The notes beneath the pieces were generated by a model. The model saw only the letters and a program-made list of their open reading frames with translations. It was not told the origin of the DNA and did not search any database. A stretch of DNA of 64,000 bases from Bryoerythrophyllum caledonicum (lineage: Eukaryota; Streptophyta; Bryopsida; Pottiales; Pottiaceae), in contig OZ020517.1 of assembly GCA_963971425.1 (NCBI GenBank), forward strand, positions 29,468,668-29,532,667, in the 5' to 3' direction. Each line of letters starts with the position of its first letter. Position 1 is the first letter of the stretch. Below are positions 21,501 to 29,358 of the stretch, one piece after another. Position numbers and translations under genes: made by a program.

Positions 21501-21665
21501 TATTGATAATGATCTTTCAAGCAAATCTATATCTAGGAGATAAGCTATGTAGAAAACTAGGGGATGAAGTAGAGTGATGGCATAGAGGGTATTCATAAAA
21601 GATGAAAGGGGAGAAAATAGGGCTAGTGAAAGGAAGAACCAGTGCCATCCTGGTTGGTGAGTCAT
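15573..21665 (-). CDS. LINE ORF2 5' part: low-complexity leader, 2A-like motifs, APE endonuclease
   Basis: A 2030-residue frame starting 18 bases after the ORF1 stop and in a different frame. Residues ~1-1150 are low complexity: Thr/Asn/Tyr repeats, a Lys/Asn/Arg-rich middle and four ~41-residue repeats. Near residue 1172 is GGDMETNPRP and near 1342 is GGDIETNPGP. Each is preceded by a Leu/Ile-rich stretch and followed by MPNILKRHP. The second copy matches the D-x-E-x-N-P-G-P 2A consensus, at which ribosomes skip a peptide bond. The first has Arg in place of the Gly and should be inactive. The last ~450 residues are an APE-type endonuclease: ITWNASSL (near 16,948), VIQETK, CGDFNRD (near 16,475), WSLIDGFY and SDHSPVQL (near 16,225). 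Skipping at the second motif would release the enzymatic part from the leader. Confidence 0.85.
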   Translation of the reverse strand: MTHQPGWHWFFLSLALFSPLSSFMNTLYAITLLHPLVFYIAYLLDIDLLERSLSIHSYFRSPSTLIVHNSSTTHPISLPVTISLFKYSLTHTYHMFVTSLVVISPHSTCLTKKIIAINGKLHHYLKTPPTYQCQWHWNIHTHWSYLLTKHIPHTKKRTKTHQLDQRYLHTTTPKKHSHHILPTHTKPQPTNSTHTKDNYTTHTNTHPNKGRQYFTNYHVYNTYIGTNTFIYIRDKNTDLFTNMNTSINISIDTEIHTNTNIKTNTSVNPKTYTNATTYTNDINTPPNTYCIKTKNKYIYYTEYIPCNTSKHTCIYADINTSIATSMTTDSKTKTNTSTDCSIYTYVYTKKSNINSFTNTHDNTHNHTSIDTGVYNSQTNTIINRSNTTINTLTHKGKIQNKEYNSFHTLDKMKTTNINKISYNISTHNINLLNIIFIRLRKHFLLKTINTKPLSFQKIRIKKLTVENINETSLLILSNDIDTSKRYIIKNKYTENQKSSNKLQNHKIRERTNTKSKKNLKPSKVVKNTKKNKKFRTYMKYIWKTKIRNDSKQMNTKKNIKKQQRKTTREDITNKGNKIKVKKGNKTKRVNKTKIRKDNQIETNKKINEKDKTNQKNRLNTETKNKSIKTKIKNKRKDRFRMNNRKKKRISIITTYNKKGHNNNEKKNGNLVRKIHKGRRESKPKNHQKTRNIKMSKNWKIKESKKRYYKLNRKKIDIYKISKVSNNKNIGTNNSTKSSIYFLRKSKIRDGKLTKLIMGINYNKNTKMKNITINSSTKNRIQFLRKSKIGNGKLTKVVMRINYNKNSNVKKIAINSCTKNKLCFLMKSKKRDEIFTKVVMRINYNKNTNIKNITIKSSTKNKICLLRKSKMRDGKLTKVVKRKNNFGVKINREDSNNKLVKTKNRIWNINCRDKRKVNYNIKIDIYKDEKSLRSKSKIFLRVCRIIKIGGGMNVSPAGRAPKAPKIELLKIEILMTVRINTNLIEINTNLFLEIIALDKICLERNLLENSLFQYTDTYTDTYTDIYTDTYSDEYTYKYTDTNTGTYTDTHSGMYINTKTYTYTNANTNTNIGTCTHTNTNTNTNKDTDTNTKTKTVTYTNTNIQKNTNIIPHKTTYTHTKTTTHHQRNTYIYIHTYKDKHIQSKKHKYQSHIQKQKILKQNKKPIYYKLIILIGGDMETNPRPMPNILKRHPASHKKNANTYFIPNTNTNTKTNNCTNHKVYNNTAYEKKDLKATLKTNINPHTNSLKHNSYICTRTKTTKIKYNQSYIHPYTTKTKTTTKNTWTKNKLKTKTTTPTIKINKPTTHTQNTNIHLPPNQQVINNTTKPLKYTTKHIYHKLLLLLGGDIETNPGPMPNILKRHPTLHKKNAKIYFIPNTIKLQPEYEHIAKPFAPFLKNTHTLHHIHNTSHPNIAQYIQPKNTHPPPHILHALIITTHPNIDECNQLLNPQNLNTITSTNTLLQTLLTLQNPPERHIYTPHPYTEFLVDNQNIINHENSIHKRLYDFLHSQDIPPSNDIIKLKFPYLPNNLISESLKCLDPIPEYTHPPPPLPYIPPQNQNQNIRPNQENTYIITWNASSLNTALSSLQTLVANTDTPPALIVIQETKLTATKSTKYIQNIFQDYKLIFNNTHALTRCMQQRRPYTPGRGGLLTLIHKKYTFPGNINKIPTPKHISPYIQIIKITNHPLQPWLIFHMYMPSHPEDTRFLLDIQNTITTHINNHPNHTYLLCGDFNRDIALIGRQNGNHHTPPQNINYQWRRFTENLNFTYINTDTQFSRQGGYNYSDWSLIDGFYINTNNNTQYTSTTNKDIILNSDHSPVQLHIPNNTLISKTPTIPSKDTIRILNPIPKTNIEKFNTKFFEENAVQIDSLINTLENNSQLTQVQWQEACHSLDKLINKISDTLEQTCRAHPISQLTNRTSQQGGYLPRKLSKTWKQHLTTYHTIRKTIRIVKTNPQWRNHPIHNELLTIQHIQIPTPRPLDLPHDTWIKDIALIAKNANIQARKVITKFNKENIKKPSQNIDNYTKSTQKN
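17606..17650 (-). other. 2A-like ribosome-skipping motif, intact copy
   Basis: Translates to LLLLGGDIETNPGP followed by MPNILKRHP. The core D-I-E-T-N-P-G-P fits the 2A consensus exactly, and the hydrophobic upstream stretch is typical. 2A-like sequences are known from some APE-type non-LTR retrotransposons of animals and from trypanosome elements. Activity here is inferred from sequence only. Confidence 0.85.
18118..18162 (-). other. 2A-like motif, degenerate copy (NPRP)
   Basis: Translates to LIILIGGDMETNPRP followed by MPNILKRHP. It lies ~170 codons upstream of the intact copy and is clearly homologous to it, including the shared downstream HKKNA and YFIPNT. A GGA-to-AGA change converts the essential Gly to Arg, so skipping is not expected. 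Confidence 0.8.
18240..18640. repeat. Short-period low-complexity array within LINE ORF2
   Basis: On the plus strand this is a near-tandem run of GTATTTGT and GTATCAGTAT words, with a period near 6 to 12 bases. On the coding strand it gives a Tyr-Thr-Asp / Asn-Thr repeat. A second array of the same style spans about 20,640-20,960. Confidence 0.7.
19015..19480 (-). repeat. Four ~123-bp tandem repeats in LINE ORF2 (41-residue units)
   Basis: The coding strand carries four diverged units containing FLRKSKIGNGKLTKVVM then RINYNKN and a STKNK block. Unit length is about 41 codons, so the repeat keeps the frame. The units are Lys/Asn-rich and unlike any domain I know. Confidence 0.75.
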
Positions 21666-21682
21666 TCGTGGGTGGTCCGTGG

Positions 21683-23359
21683 TCAATCCACGTTTGACGG
21701 GCCATTTGGTGGTGGGAGAGAGGGCACCGATCCGCTTCCATTGATACCTTGCATCACCGAAAGGGCATTCAACATTAGTTTCTCAACATTGATGAGTTTA
21801 GATTTTACCTCCTCCGTGCGCGCGTCGGTGTATTCTCGTGTTTCACGAATGATGTCTTCCTTGAAAGAGGAGAGTTCCAATCGAATTTGTTTGCGGCCTT
21901 CTTCCACAATCGCGGTCATCTCCTCCCGAAGGGTGTTGGTAGATGTGGGGGTGGACTTCATGGATGCCACCGTGTTAACCAAGGCCGTGTTGATGTCATT
22001 GAAACCCCATTTCTCCGCCATGGTGGTGGATGGGGGGTCAATGCCATCTAGGCTCCTACGATGCGGGCGGACTTCAACTTGATGGAGTCCGATGTTGAAG
22101 GTTTTGTTGAGGTGTTGTCGATACACAATGGGGTTGGTGACCTGGACGTTGGCGGAACCATTGTGCTTCCCTTCTATCTGTCTATGGAACCATATAGTCA
22201 CAACGTTCTTAGCTTGGAGGGCATGGGTGATGGCTGCCGTGGTGTCATCCACGCTCATGAGAATGGGGAGTTGTGACATGGTTAGAGTCAAAGCATCTTT
22301 CTTGGCCCTATCGGAGGTGGGAAAGTCACGAGAACTGCTAGCTTTGACAGAGAGGATCTCTTGAAAGGTGGTGACTTGGTGTCTCTCCAGTTTCTTGGCT
22401 TGTTTGGGTGTGGGTGCGACAATCCAGGCATGGAACTCCGCTACCTCCTTCTGTACGTCCGTCACTTCAAATTCGAGGTTTCTAGTGAAACCGTTGTGTA
22501 CCACGTCTTGGAAAAGTGCTCGTGCGGTGACTCCTTTCAAGTTGTCGCTCTTGATGCGGACCGAGAGGCCTTGCCGAGCCACCGCATGCCAAGATTTGCA
22601 CACTTTCCCTAGGGATAGTGGACCCATGGGGTCAAGTGGCAAAACGAAGTACCGGGTGCCGCGGAGGAGTGCTAAGGCATCCACCTCTGGGTGGAGGAAG
22701 TGGATTTTGATGATCCCTGAGAAGACCCCCTTTAGTCCCTCCTTCTTAACCCCTTTGCAAAGGATTGCAAGAGGGTCAATAAGATTAGTACCCAACGGTA
22801 TGTTCATATGTGCTAGTCTGGCTTTGGCTAGTTTTTTAATGTCGTCATGGTATAGGGGGTGGTTAGGTAGTTCAAAATATATGGCCACATGAAAGTCATA
22901 TGCTAAACCGGTCTCTGGGTTTGTAGGGATGTCAAAGGGGACTTGAGTGATGTTGAAGTGTTGTCCTTCAACATCATCATATCTTGTCTTGGGGTAGAGT
23001 ATCTGTGGGATCCTGGGATAAGCTATGGTAGCCTCTAATGCTTCTTCCGCTTCTCCTTTGGGGACACCTCTAGTGATCATATCTCTCACCGTTTCCCCAC
23101 TATGGAGGACCTCTTGGCCAACATCTTGAGCTAGTTTCTCCATGGTGGGGAAGCCTAGCCAAAACTTGAAGGTGGTGAAGTCAGGGACTGACACATGGGA
23201 TATACCATGGGAACTACTTCTAGGTTTCTTGGCAAGGTGTAGGGTGTCTATATTGGAGGAGGTGGAGGTGTTCTCTATTGAGGGCTTTTTGGTGTAAAAT
23301 GTAGGGTTTTCGACGTCCATTGCTATCATGTCTAGTGTGGCCGGGGTCTGATTTGCCAT
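21683..23359 (-). CDS. LINE ORF1, gag-like protein
   Basis: A 558-residue frame. The start at 23,359 (MANQTPATLDM, context AAAATGG) is chosen because everything upstream in this frame is Pro/Ser-rich leader-like sequence. The middle region (YDFHVAIYFELPNHPLYHDD to VTDVQKEVAEFHAWIV) looks globular. The segment VVTIWFHRQIEG ... IGLHQVEVRPHRR might be an RRM-like fold, but this is a weak guess. The last ~90 residues are Glu/Lys-rich and probably coiled coil. No CCHC knuckle is present. ORF1 proteins of LINEs bind element RNA and form the particle for retrotransposition. Its stop lies 18 bases before the first ATG of ORF2, which suggests coupled reinitiation. Confidence 0.75.
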   Translation of the reverse strand: MANQTPATLDMIAMDVENPTFYTKKPSIENTSTSSNIDTLHLAKKPRSSSHGISHVSVPDFTTFKFWLGFPTMEKLAQDVGQEVLHSGETVRDMITRGVPKGEAEEALEATIAYPRIPQILYPKTRYDDVEGQHFNITQVPFDIPTNPETGLAYDFHVAIYFELPNHPLYHDDIKKLAKARLAHMNIPLGTNLIDPLAILCKGVKKEGLKGVFSGIIKIHFLHPEVDALALLRGTRYFVLPLDPMGPLSLGKVCKSWHAVARQGLSVRIKSDNLKGVTARALFQDVVHNGFTRNLEFEVTDVQKEVAEFHAWIVAPTPKQAKKLERHQVTTFQEILSVKASSSRDFPTSDRAKKDALTLTMSQLPILMSVDDTTAAITHALQAKNVVTIWFHRQIEGKHNGSANVQVTNPIVYRQHLNKTFNIGLHQVEVRPHRRSLDGIDPPSTTMAEKWGFNDINTALVNTVASMKSTPTSTNTLREEMTAIVEEGRKQIRLELSSFKEDIIRETREYTDARTEEVKSKLINVEKLMLNALSVMQGINGSGSVPSLPPPNGPSNVD

Positions 23360-25157
23360 TTTTGAGGAAAAAATAGGGTCCGTACTAAGCTTTTTCCTCT
23401 CTAGTCTTGTCCTAGGGGATTGTGGGGGGAGAGGGAGGTTGGAATTATGGTAGAGAGGAGGTCTTAGGGAGGGGGAGAGGTGATAGTGGTAGGACTTAAG
23501 AGAAGGGAGAGGGTCGCAGGGGGATAGCGAGGGGGATTTTAGATGGAGGGAGGTCGTAAGAGAGAGGTAGCAGAAAGTTAGAGGAGAGGGTTGTGAGGGG
23601 AGGAAAGTCGCAGAGAGGGGGTTGTTAGTTGGTGGAAGGTCGCTGTGGGAAGGGGGTCTAAGTTGGCAGGTCGCTGTCGGGGGGTTGCTACTGGGAGGTC
23701 GCTGGTTTTGAGCAGGTCGCTGGCGATTGTGCTGGGAGGTCGTTGGAGGAGGGTCGATGGGGGGTCGCTGATCTCCTTCGTATCTTGATGGGGAGGTTGG
23801 TGAAGGGCGTTGGTAGGTGACCCTTGTCAAGTGTGGGTGATCTCGGGGGGGGGGGGTTGGCTACTGGCTGCGAGCGATCCTGGTTTGGGTTGATTGTTGG
23901 CTGCCAATGATCACGGGAAGGGAGGGGTCCTGTGTTTTTCCACGAAGAGTCTACTAGGGTCACTAATTCCTCATCGTCTGTGAGTGTTCTGTGCCTTACT
24001 TCGCCTGTGCAGGTCGTTGAGTTCGCTCTTTCTGCTATTCTTGCGGTACTCTCGGGTGTTGTGATAATGTCGTCTACTGCTCCTACGGCACTTTTGGTTG
24101 TTGAGTGAACGTTGTTTGCTGCTCGTACTCCTCCTATGGCATACTCTGTTTGTGTTCCTCCTGCTTGTGTATGCTGCTTGCGTGAGTTTGTGTATGCTCC
24201 TTGTGTACGATGTCTGCTCCTGTGCGCAGTCTGCCTGTATGCTCCTGTGTGCTCCTGTGTATGTTGCTTGTGTATATTGTCTGCCTCTGTGCTCCTATAT
24301 GTAGCCTGCCCGTGCGCTCCTGTGTGCTCATGTGTATGCTGCTTGTGTGTGATGCTTGTCTGCGTGCTCCTGTGTGTATCCTGCTTGCGTGAGTGGTTAG
24401 TGTATCTATGTGTAGCTTGCGGCGTGCTTGTCCCTGCGCCTCCTTTGGATCTTGACCCTGTTCCTGTTCTTGTTACGGTTCTGCGTTTGTGGGTTTGTGG
24501 GCGGGGGGTCACTGTTCGTGTATCTGTAGAGTCTCTACGTCGGGAGGTTTGGGTGCGGGGGGTTGAGGGGAATGGTTGAAAGAGAGGGGAACCTGTTGCA
24601 GAGAGGGAGAGAGGGGGGAAGGAGGAGTAGGGGGGTGGTGGGGTTGAGAGGATCCTGTTGCAGGGAGAGGAGGGTTGAGTAGATTGAGAGGAGTGAAGAG
24701 TTTTTCGGGTGTACTTACCTTTTTTTTTGAGCTGTTTTCTTGTTTCTTCGTGCTCCTGCGATGTTTGATGTATTGTTGATACTAGTCTGCTGACCGCGTT
24801 CCAGGAGCCTCTTCCAGATCGCTTGTTTCTGATGGTGCTGTTGTGTGGGGTTGCAATGTTGTCGCAGGTCCTCTGTGGATGCGCGCGGGGTGGCTCCGAG
24901 TTGGCGACTAGGTTTCCTCCTATGGTTTGTTGATTAGATCTGCAATAATTTTGCCAGTGCTGCCGCGTGTGCGGTGCTCTACATCTACTGTGTGTGAGTG
25001 TACTCGTATGTAATCTGTCCAAGGAAGCTACTGGTGTGTGAGTGCTGTGCAGATCTCTTTGTATCACAGATGTATTGTAATTTGCAAACAGATCAAACAC
25101 TAATAAACAAGCAAAAAATAAAATGAGCTGAAGTAGGGTTAGATCGAACCTGGGCAC
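23360..25157 (-). other. LINE 5' leader, CT-rich with minisatellite
   Basis: Long open frames exist on the minus strand (up to 489 codons), but their Pro/Ser/Thr/His/Gln composition is that of simple repeats, so I do not call a protein. Around 24,180-24,410 the plus strand has a diverged array of GCTCCTGTGTG and TATGCTGCTTGTGT words, probably a promoter-region minisatellite of the LINE. Confidence 0.5.
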
Positions 25158-26010
25158 TCCAGGGGTGGAGTGCTGGCTGCTTGGTTTCGTGAGGTTGTCG
25201 TGCTCCTTTATGGCTGGTGTTTGCTGCAGAGCTTGGATGCACTTCTGGTCATGTGATCGTCCCTAATCGCCGTTTTCCTCTTGTCTCTTTTGTGACTTGG
25301 TGGCACTCTCTTGCGCTTGTGTTGACTTGAGATCTTGTTCTCGTTGCTGGTTGGCTACCCTCTCCAGATCTGGTGTTTGCTCCTGGCTGTGTGCGCTCTG
25401 TTGATCTCGCGTTTGACCTAGTAAACGGTCTTCTGTGTGAACTACTGCTATCGCGGGTCTGTGTGTGGACTTCAGATCGTATGTGTAGTGGTTTCTGGAT
25501 CGGGACAGCAGTTACAAGAAGTCTAAGTGGGCTTAGGGCGTTACAACCAACACAAAGCTAGATCTGCCCCTGTATAACGAATTTGAGTTCTAAGAGGTTA
25601 GATCGAATTCCAACACAGGGTCCCAACGCTTTCAGGTCAGCCCACACTCCGATCTACCTTCAGATCGTTCAAAGTTCGTATGCCAGAGTTAGATCTAACC
25701 TTTACTACCCCTACCCAACACAAACGCCACTCTCAAAGCCCACTGTTGCCTCCGATCTAAGCTATGAGCGGGGTATGCAACAAATCCAGCCACCTTTGTT
25801 GCGCTCACACCTCTTCCCAGAGACTAACTTCTTTGTGCACCTCACCAGAAAAAACGGAGCTCTCAGCTACTCTCAAACATCTCGCTTCTGTAGTGGTGAA
25901 CTTATAGTGCTTCCCCTCAAGAGAGAGAAGTAGTTCCATTCTATCAAATCTATATCTTGTGGGGGTTGATTTAGTGGTGGAACAAACATACACTCTATTT
26001 GGGATGGCCT
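25158..26010. other. 5' flank of the LINE
   Basis: No gene is supported. At about 25,880-26,005 (minus) lies copy C of the repeat also seen at 10,331-10,440 and 745-865. Whether this flank belongs to the LINE or to older DNA is not resolved. Confidence 0.4.
25880..26005 (-). repeat. Dispersed ~110-bp repeat, copy C (at LINE 5' side, inverted)
   Basis: The reverse complement contains GAGTGTATGTTTGTTCCACC, then GGAACTACTTCTCTCTC and GCACTAT. It lines up with copy B beyond the other end of the LINE, in the opposite orientation. By-eye similarity is roughly 70 percent over the best blocks. Confidence 0.5.
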
Positions 26011-28500
26011 ATTGATATATTGGTGTACCCTTTTGTAAAATATAACACCATTGTAGATAAGTATTCATCAATGATGTTAGTCCATGAAAGAAAATCAATA
26101 AATACCCATGCTTAAGCTCTAACGACCAAAAGTCCTAAAGTGGAAGTTGGCTTAATTCACAAATCTCAAGCACATTCAATTTAATTTGGTTTTATTCAAG
26201 AAGAGGCATGGACCTTAGTTTTGACCGTTTGGATTCTTAACGTAGACAAAAATGGATTTTGTAAAACCAAAATGTGTTTTTTGAACCTATCTTTTTAAAG
26301 TATTTTTTTTGCTTAATTGTTTTGAAAGTGCTTTACTTCTTCTCTATTTCTTTTCCACTCTTTGCACTAGAATGAGTGGTTTTGAAGACTTGTTTTTGCT
26401 TAGAAATAGTTGAGAATTGTAGGGGTTGAAATCTAACAATTTCATGGATAAATAGGGGTGTTAACACTAGAAATGAAGTCACCTAAGGGCTCCTCTTTAT
26501 TAGAAATTTAACATGAAAATAGTAAATGTGAGGCCTTTCATTGCTTAATCATTCTAACTCAACAAGAGAAGCTTCAATACAAAGTTTCCAAAAAACACCA
26601 AAAAGGAACATAATCCTTTGTAACTCTTTTTAGGCAATTATCATATCCAATATTCACTTATCATATGAAAATGATCCAACAATAAGGTCCCAACATTGTC
26701 TACTTTCATATCCAAAAATGTATTTAGAAGAGCCTTTGATCCTTTAACAACAAAGCTGGTTTCTACGGCAAGTTTTAAATTTGCTGAATGTACAATCCAA
26801 CCGACCAAAACTTAATTAGAAAAGCGCAGTTGGCGCATGATTTCCAAGCAAATGCGGACAAGTCTTGATCGTTGAGTTGCAAGCCTCGATGGTTGAGTCG
26901 CAAACAATTTAAAATACCTTGTCGCGTCCAATATGGTACCCCTCATTGTGAAAGGTTTAATCCCTAGACTACCAAGAGTTCCCTAGGGACTCTTGAAGGT
27001 TCAAGTAGGTTCTCTCTAAGTCAATTTATTACATTCTTTTTAAATTTTTTTTGTAGATGGACATTACAAAAGGTTTTGTAAGAGTCCAATTTTTTCTTCA
27101 ATCCAGCATTTAATGAAAATGTTATAGGGTTTTGAAGTTCAATAGGGAGATTGGGCACATTAGGCAACTCCAAAAACTTTTGCTAGGACACTTCATTGAA
27201 TGTGAGATTTTCATTTAAAGCAGATAATACTATTTTCTTTCATATTTTGAAAAAAAATCTCTTGTCTTTAGTGAAAAATAGCATATTAATCCAAGTCAAA
27301 CATACTCACACAATGTCGCACATTGTTGGGCAGGGTACCAAAAAATCTTCTTCCTTTCCACATAAAACTTTGAGATCTTCATGTTTTTTACTTTTTACTT
27401 TAAAATGGCATTACTTTTTACTGATCATTCGGATTTTCATTCTAAAACATATTACGGTATGTTTGCAAAAAAATAGAACGTAAATTGACAATTTTTGAAC
27501 CTCCACTCTAGCACAATTCTTTTGAATATACTACACCCTTTCTTTACATCTAAAAGTTGGTGTACAAGGAACTAATATCATGCTTAACATCATGGTAATG
27601 AATTTTGACCTTGTGTAGTGCAAAAATTGAACACCAAGCAAAGTCAAAGCCTGCTAATCCATTAAACGCAGGGAAGAAATCAAACCCTTTTCTTTACTTT
27701 AAACACTATAATCTTTCAATCCGTGTCGTCAAAGTTTATGAAAACTTGTGAATACTTTACTTAGAAAGTCTTTATTGAGATCCTACGATTAAAACTAGAA
27801 AAAAAAGTTTTGGTTTTCTTCCTTACTCATTGCACTAAAACAAGCTGTTTTTAAGTCCTCTCTCTTTGAAAATGGCTTGGTAATTTAGGGGTGAAGCGGC
27901 TTCATATTCCAAATAGTCCATGAGGCGGTCAATTCTATGGTAGAACACCCCAAAAACCAACCCGCAACCCAATACCATTTTTTTCTATACCCCTTCGTAG
28001 ATTTCAGGGAGGAAATGTAGCCTGTCCATACATGACCAAAGTGATGTTATATTTGAGTTTTCCTAAAAGTGCACCCTAAAGAGGAAAGCCAATAGGAATA
28101 TGGTGCCATAGAGGATGAAACTTTTTTACGCACGAGAATAGACGTCCAAGAATTTCATACTCCCTTTCATACTCTTGGGTCCTACCCATGCAAGCTAAAG
28201 CTCCCCGTGATACCCCAAGTTCCCAAAAGATTGAGTGATGGTTCCCCCACGCCTTTCCCAAGCCAAGTCACCATGTGCATGTGGTCCCAATTACAAACAT
28301 AAGACCCTAAGATTTGTGGTGAAAGATCTTTTACTTTTTAGGAAAACTCTAATTCCTCCCTAAAGTCTTGGAAGGGAATAGAAAAGAGCGGTAGTGGGTC
28401 GTCCTACCTTAACTTAATCACTCCCTCCTTAATTAACAATGACGTTAAGTAATCGCAGACGCCAACCCGCTACCCCCGCAAACCCGGCCCGTCCCCGCCG
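26011..28500. other. AT-rich gene-free region
   Basis: I see no supported gene. The open frames present are short and have no recognisable domains. The sequence is AT-rich until about 28,450, where GC content rises sharply toward the GRV2 promoter and leader. Confidence 0.5.
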
Positions 28501-29358
28501 AGACCGACCCGTCCCCTCGTGCTTGCAACTGAAGGTGAAGGAAGTACTCTCTTTCTCTCGTCTCTCTGGTCTCTCTCGCAGCTCCGGAACTCCTCCTCAA
28601 TAACGCATCAGGTAGCATCACTACGTCCTCTTTTCAACTCTCGGAGCGCTCGACAAACCTCCGCCAGATTATCACACCGTCTTCTGATCACACTTGTCGA
28701 GGCGAAGGAAAGAGGAATTGGCTGGATTGCATGTGAGGAAGGTGGAGGTGGAGGGGGAGAGCGAGGTAGAGGTGGAGGCGGAGACCAGGGTTTGCGAGCG
28801 GTTCGGAGCGCGTCGATGATGCGGAGTCCGGTGGATCCATGGAGTCCGCCTCGGAAGGGGCGGTCGGGTGGCGCGATTGAATTTTGTGCGCCAGAATTGT
28901 AGGTGAGCGAGTTGTCTTTGGAGGATTAGGGTTTCGAGTTTTGGTTTCCTCGGGTTTTTGAGATTTTAGGTTTTAGTGGAGGGGTGTGGAAATCAATTAG
29001 GTTAGGGCATTGATGGATTGATTGTTTGGAATTTTGATGTGGTTGTTAGGAATTTGTGTGGAAGTTAGGTCGACATTGGGAGGAGGAGGAGGAGGAGGGG
29101 GGAATTGGCATTCGGGAGCTGGTTGCGGTGATTATTGTTGGGATTGGATTAGAGGAGGGGGAGGAGGCGGGGGAAGCTGGATGTGTGTGAGGGTTTGGAG
29201 CTTGGTGCTGGATTGGGGGAGCAGCCATCCGGGCGGGAGAGGAGAGGGGGGAAGCGCTGGGTGCGAATCAGTCGGGTAGCCGCCCCGCGGCGCAGCTGCA
29301 GAAGCCCTGGAGTTTGTGGCTTTTGCAGCGGGCGGACGATTACCCGCGAGTGCTTGGG
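28501..29358 (+). promoter_or_regulatory. Probable promoter / 5' leader of GRV2
   Basis: A GC-rich block with a CT-rich tract at 28,541-28,580, followed by purine-rich GGAGG repeats (28,740-28,790 and 29,080-29,170). A CTCTCTCGCAG acceptor-like site near 28,580 and GTAGGTGAGCG donor-like sequence near 28,898 could mark a spliced leader. No TATA box was identified with certainty. Confidence 0.35.

Larger units (their letters stand above)
10583..25157 (-). mobile_element. Large non-LTR retrotransposon with APE and restriction-like endonucleases (Dualen-like)
   Basis: A minus-strand LINE about 14.6 kb long. In order it has a CT/TG-rich leader (25,157-23,360), gag-like ORF1 (23,359-21,683) and ORF2 (21,665 to 10,583). 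ORF2 contains a low-complexity leader, two 2A-like motifs, an APE endonuclease, a reverse transcriptase, RNase H, a Cys-His finger and a PD-(D/E) restriction-like endonuclease. APE plus restriction-like endonuclease in one element is the hallmark of the Dualen/RandI clade described from Chlamydomonas. Assignment to that clade is my inference from domain order. ORF2 is broken by a +1 shift at 15,575-15,585, an in-frame TAA at 12,794 and shifts near 12,450 and 12,340, so this copy is probably dead. Exact ends and target duplication were not identified, so the outer coordinates are approximate. Confidence 0.85.

Noticed and set aside
23688..25157. 489-codon minus-strand frame upstream of LINE ORF1
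   Set aside because: Ser/Thr/His/Gln repeat composition matches a minisatellite leader. It has no domain and overlaps ORF1's Pro-rich leader in another frame.
28519..29279. Gly/Glu-rich frames before GRV2
   Set aside because: They derive from GGAGG-type purine repeats in the leader and are not conserved-looking.
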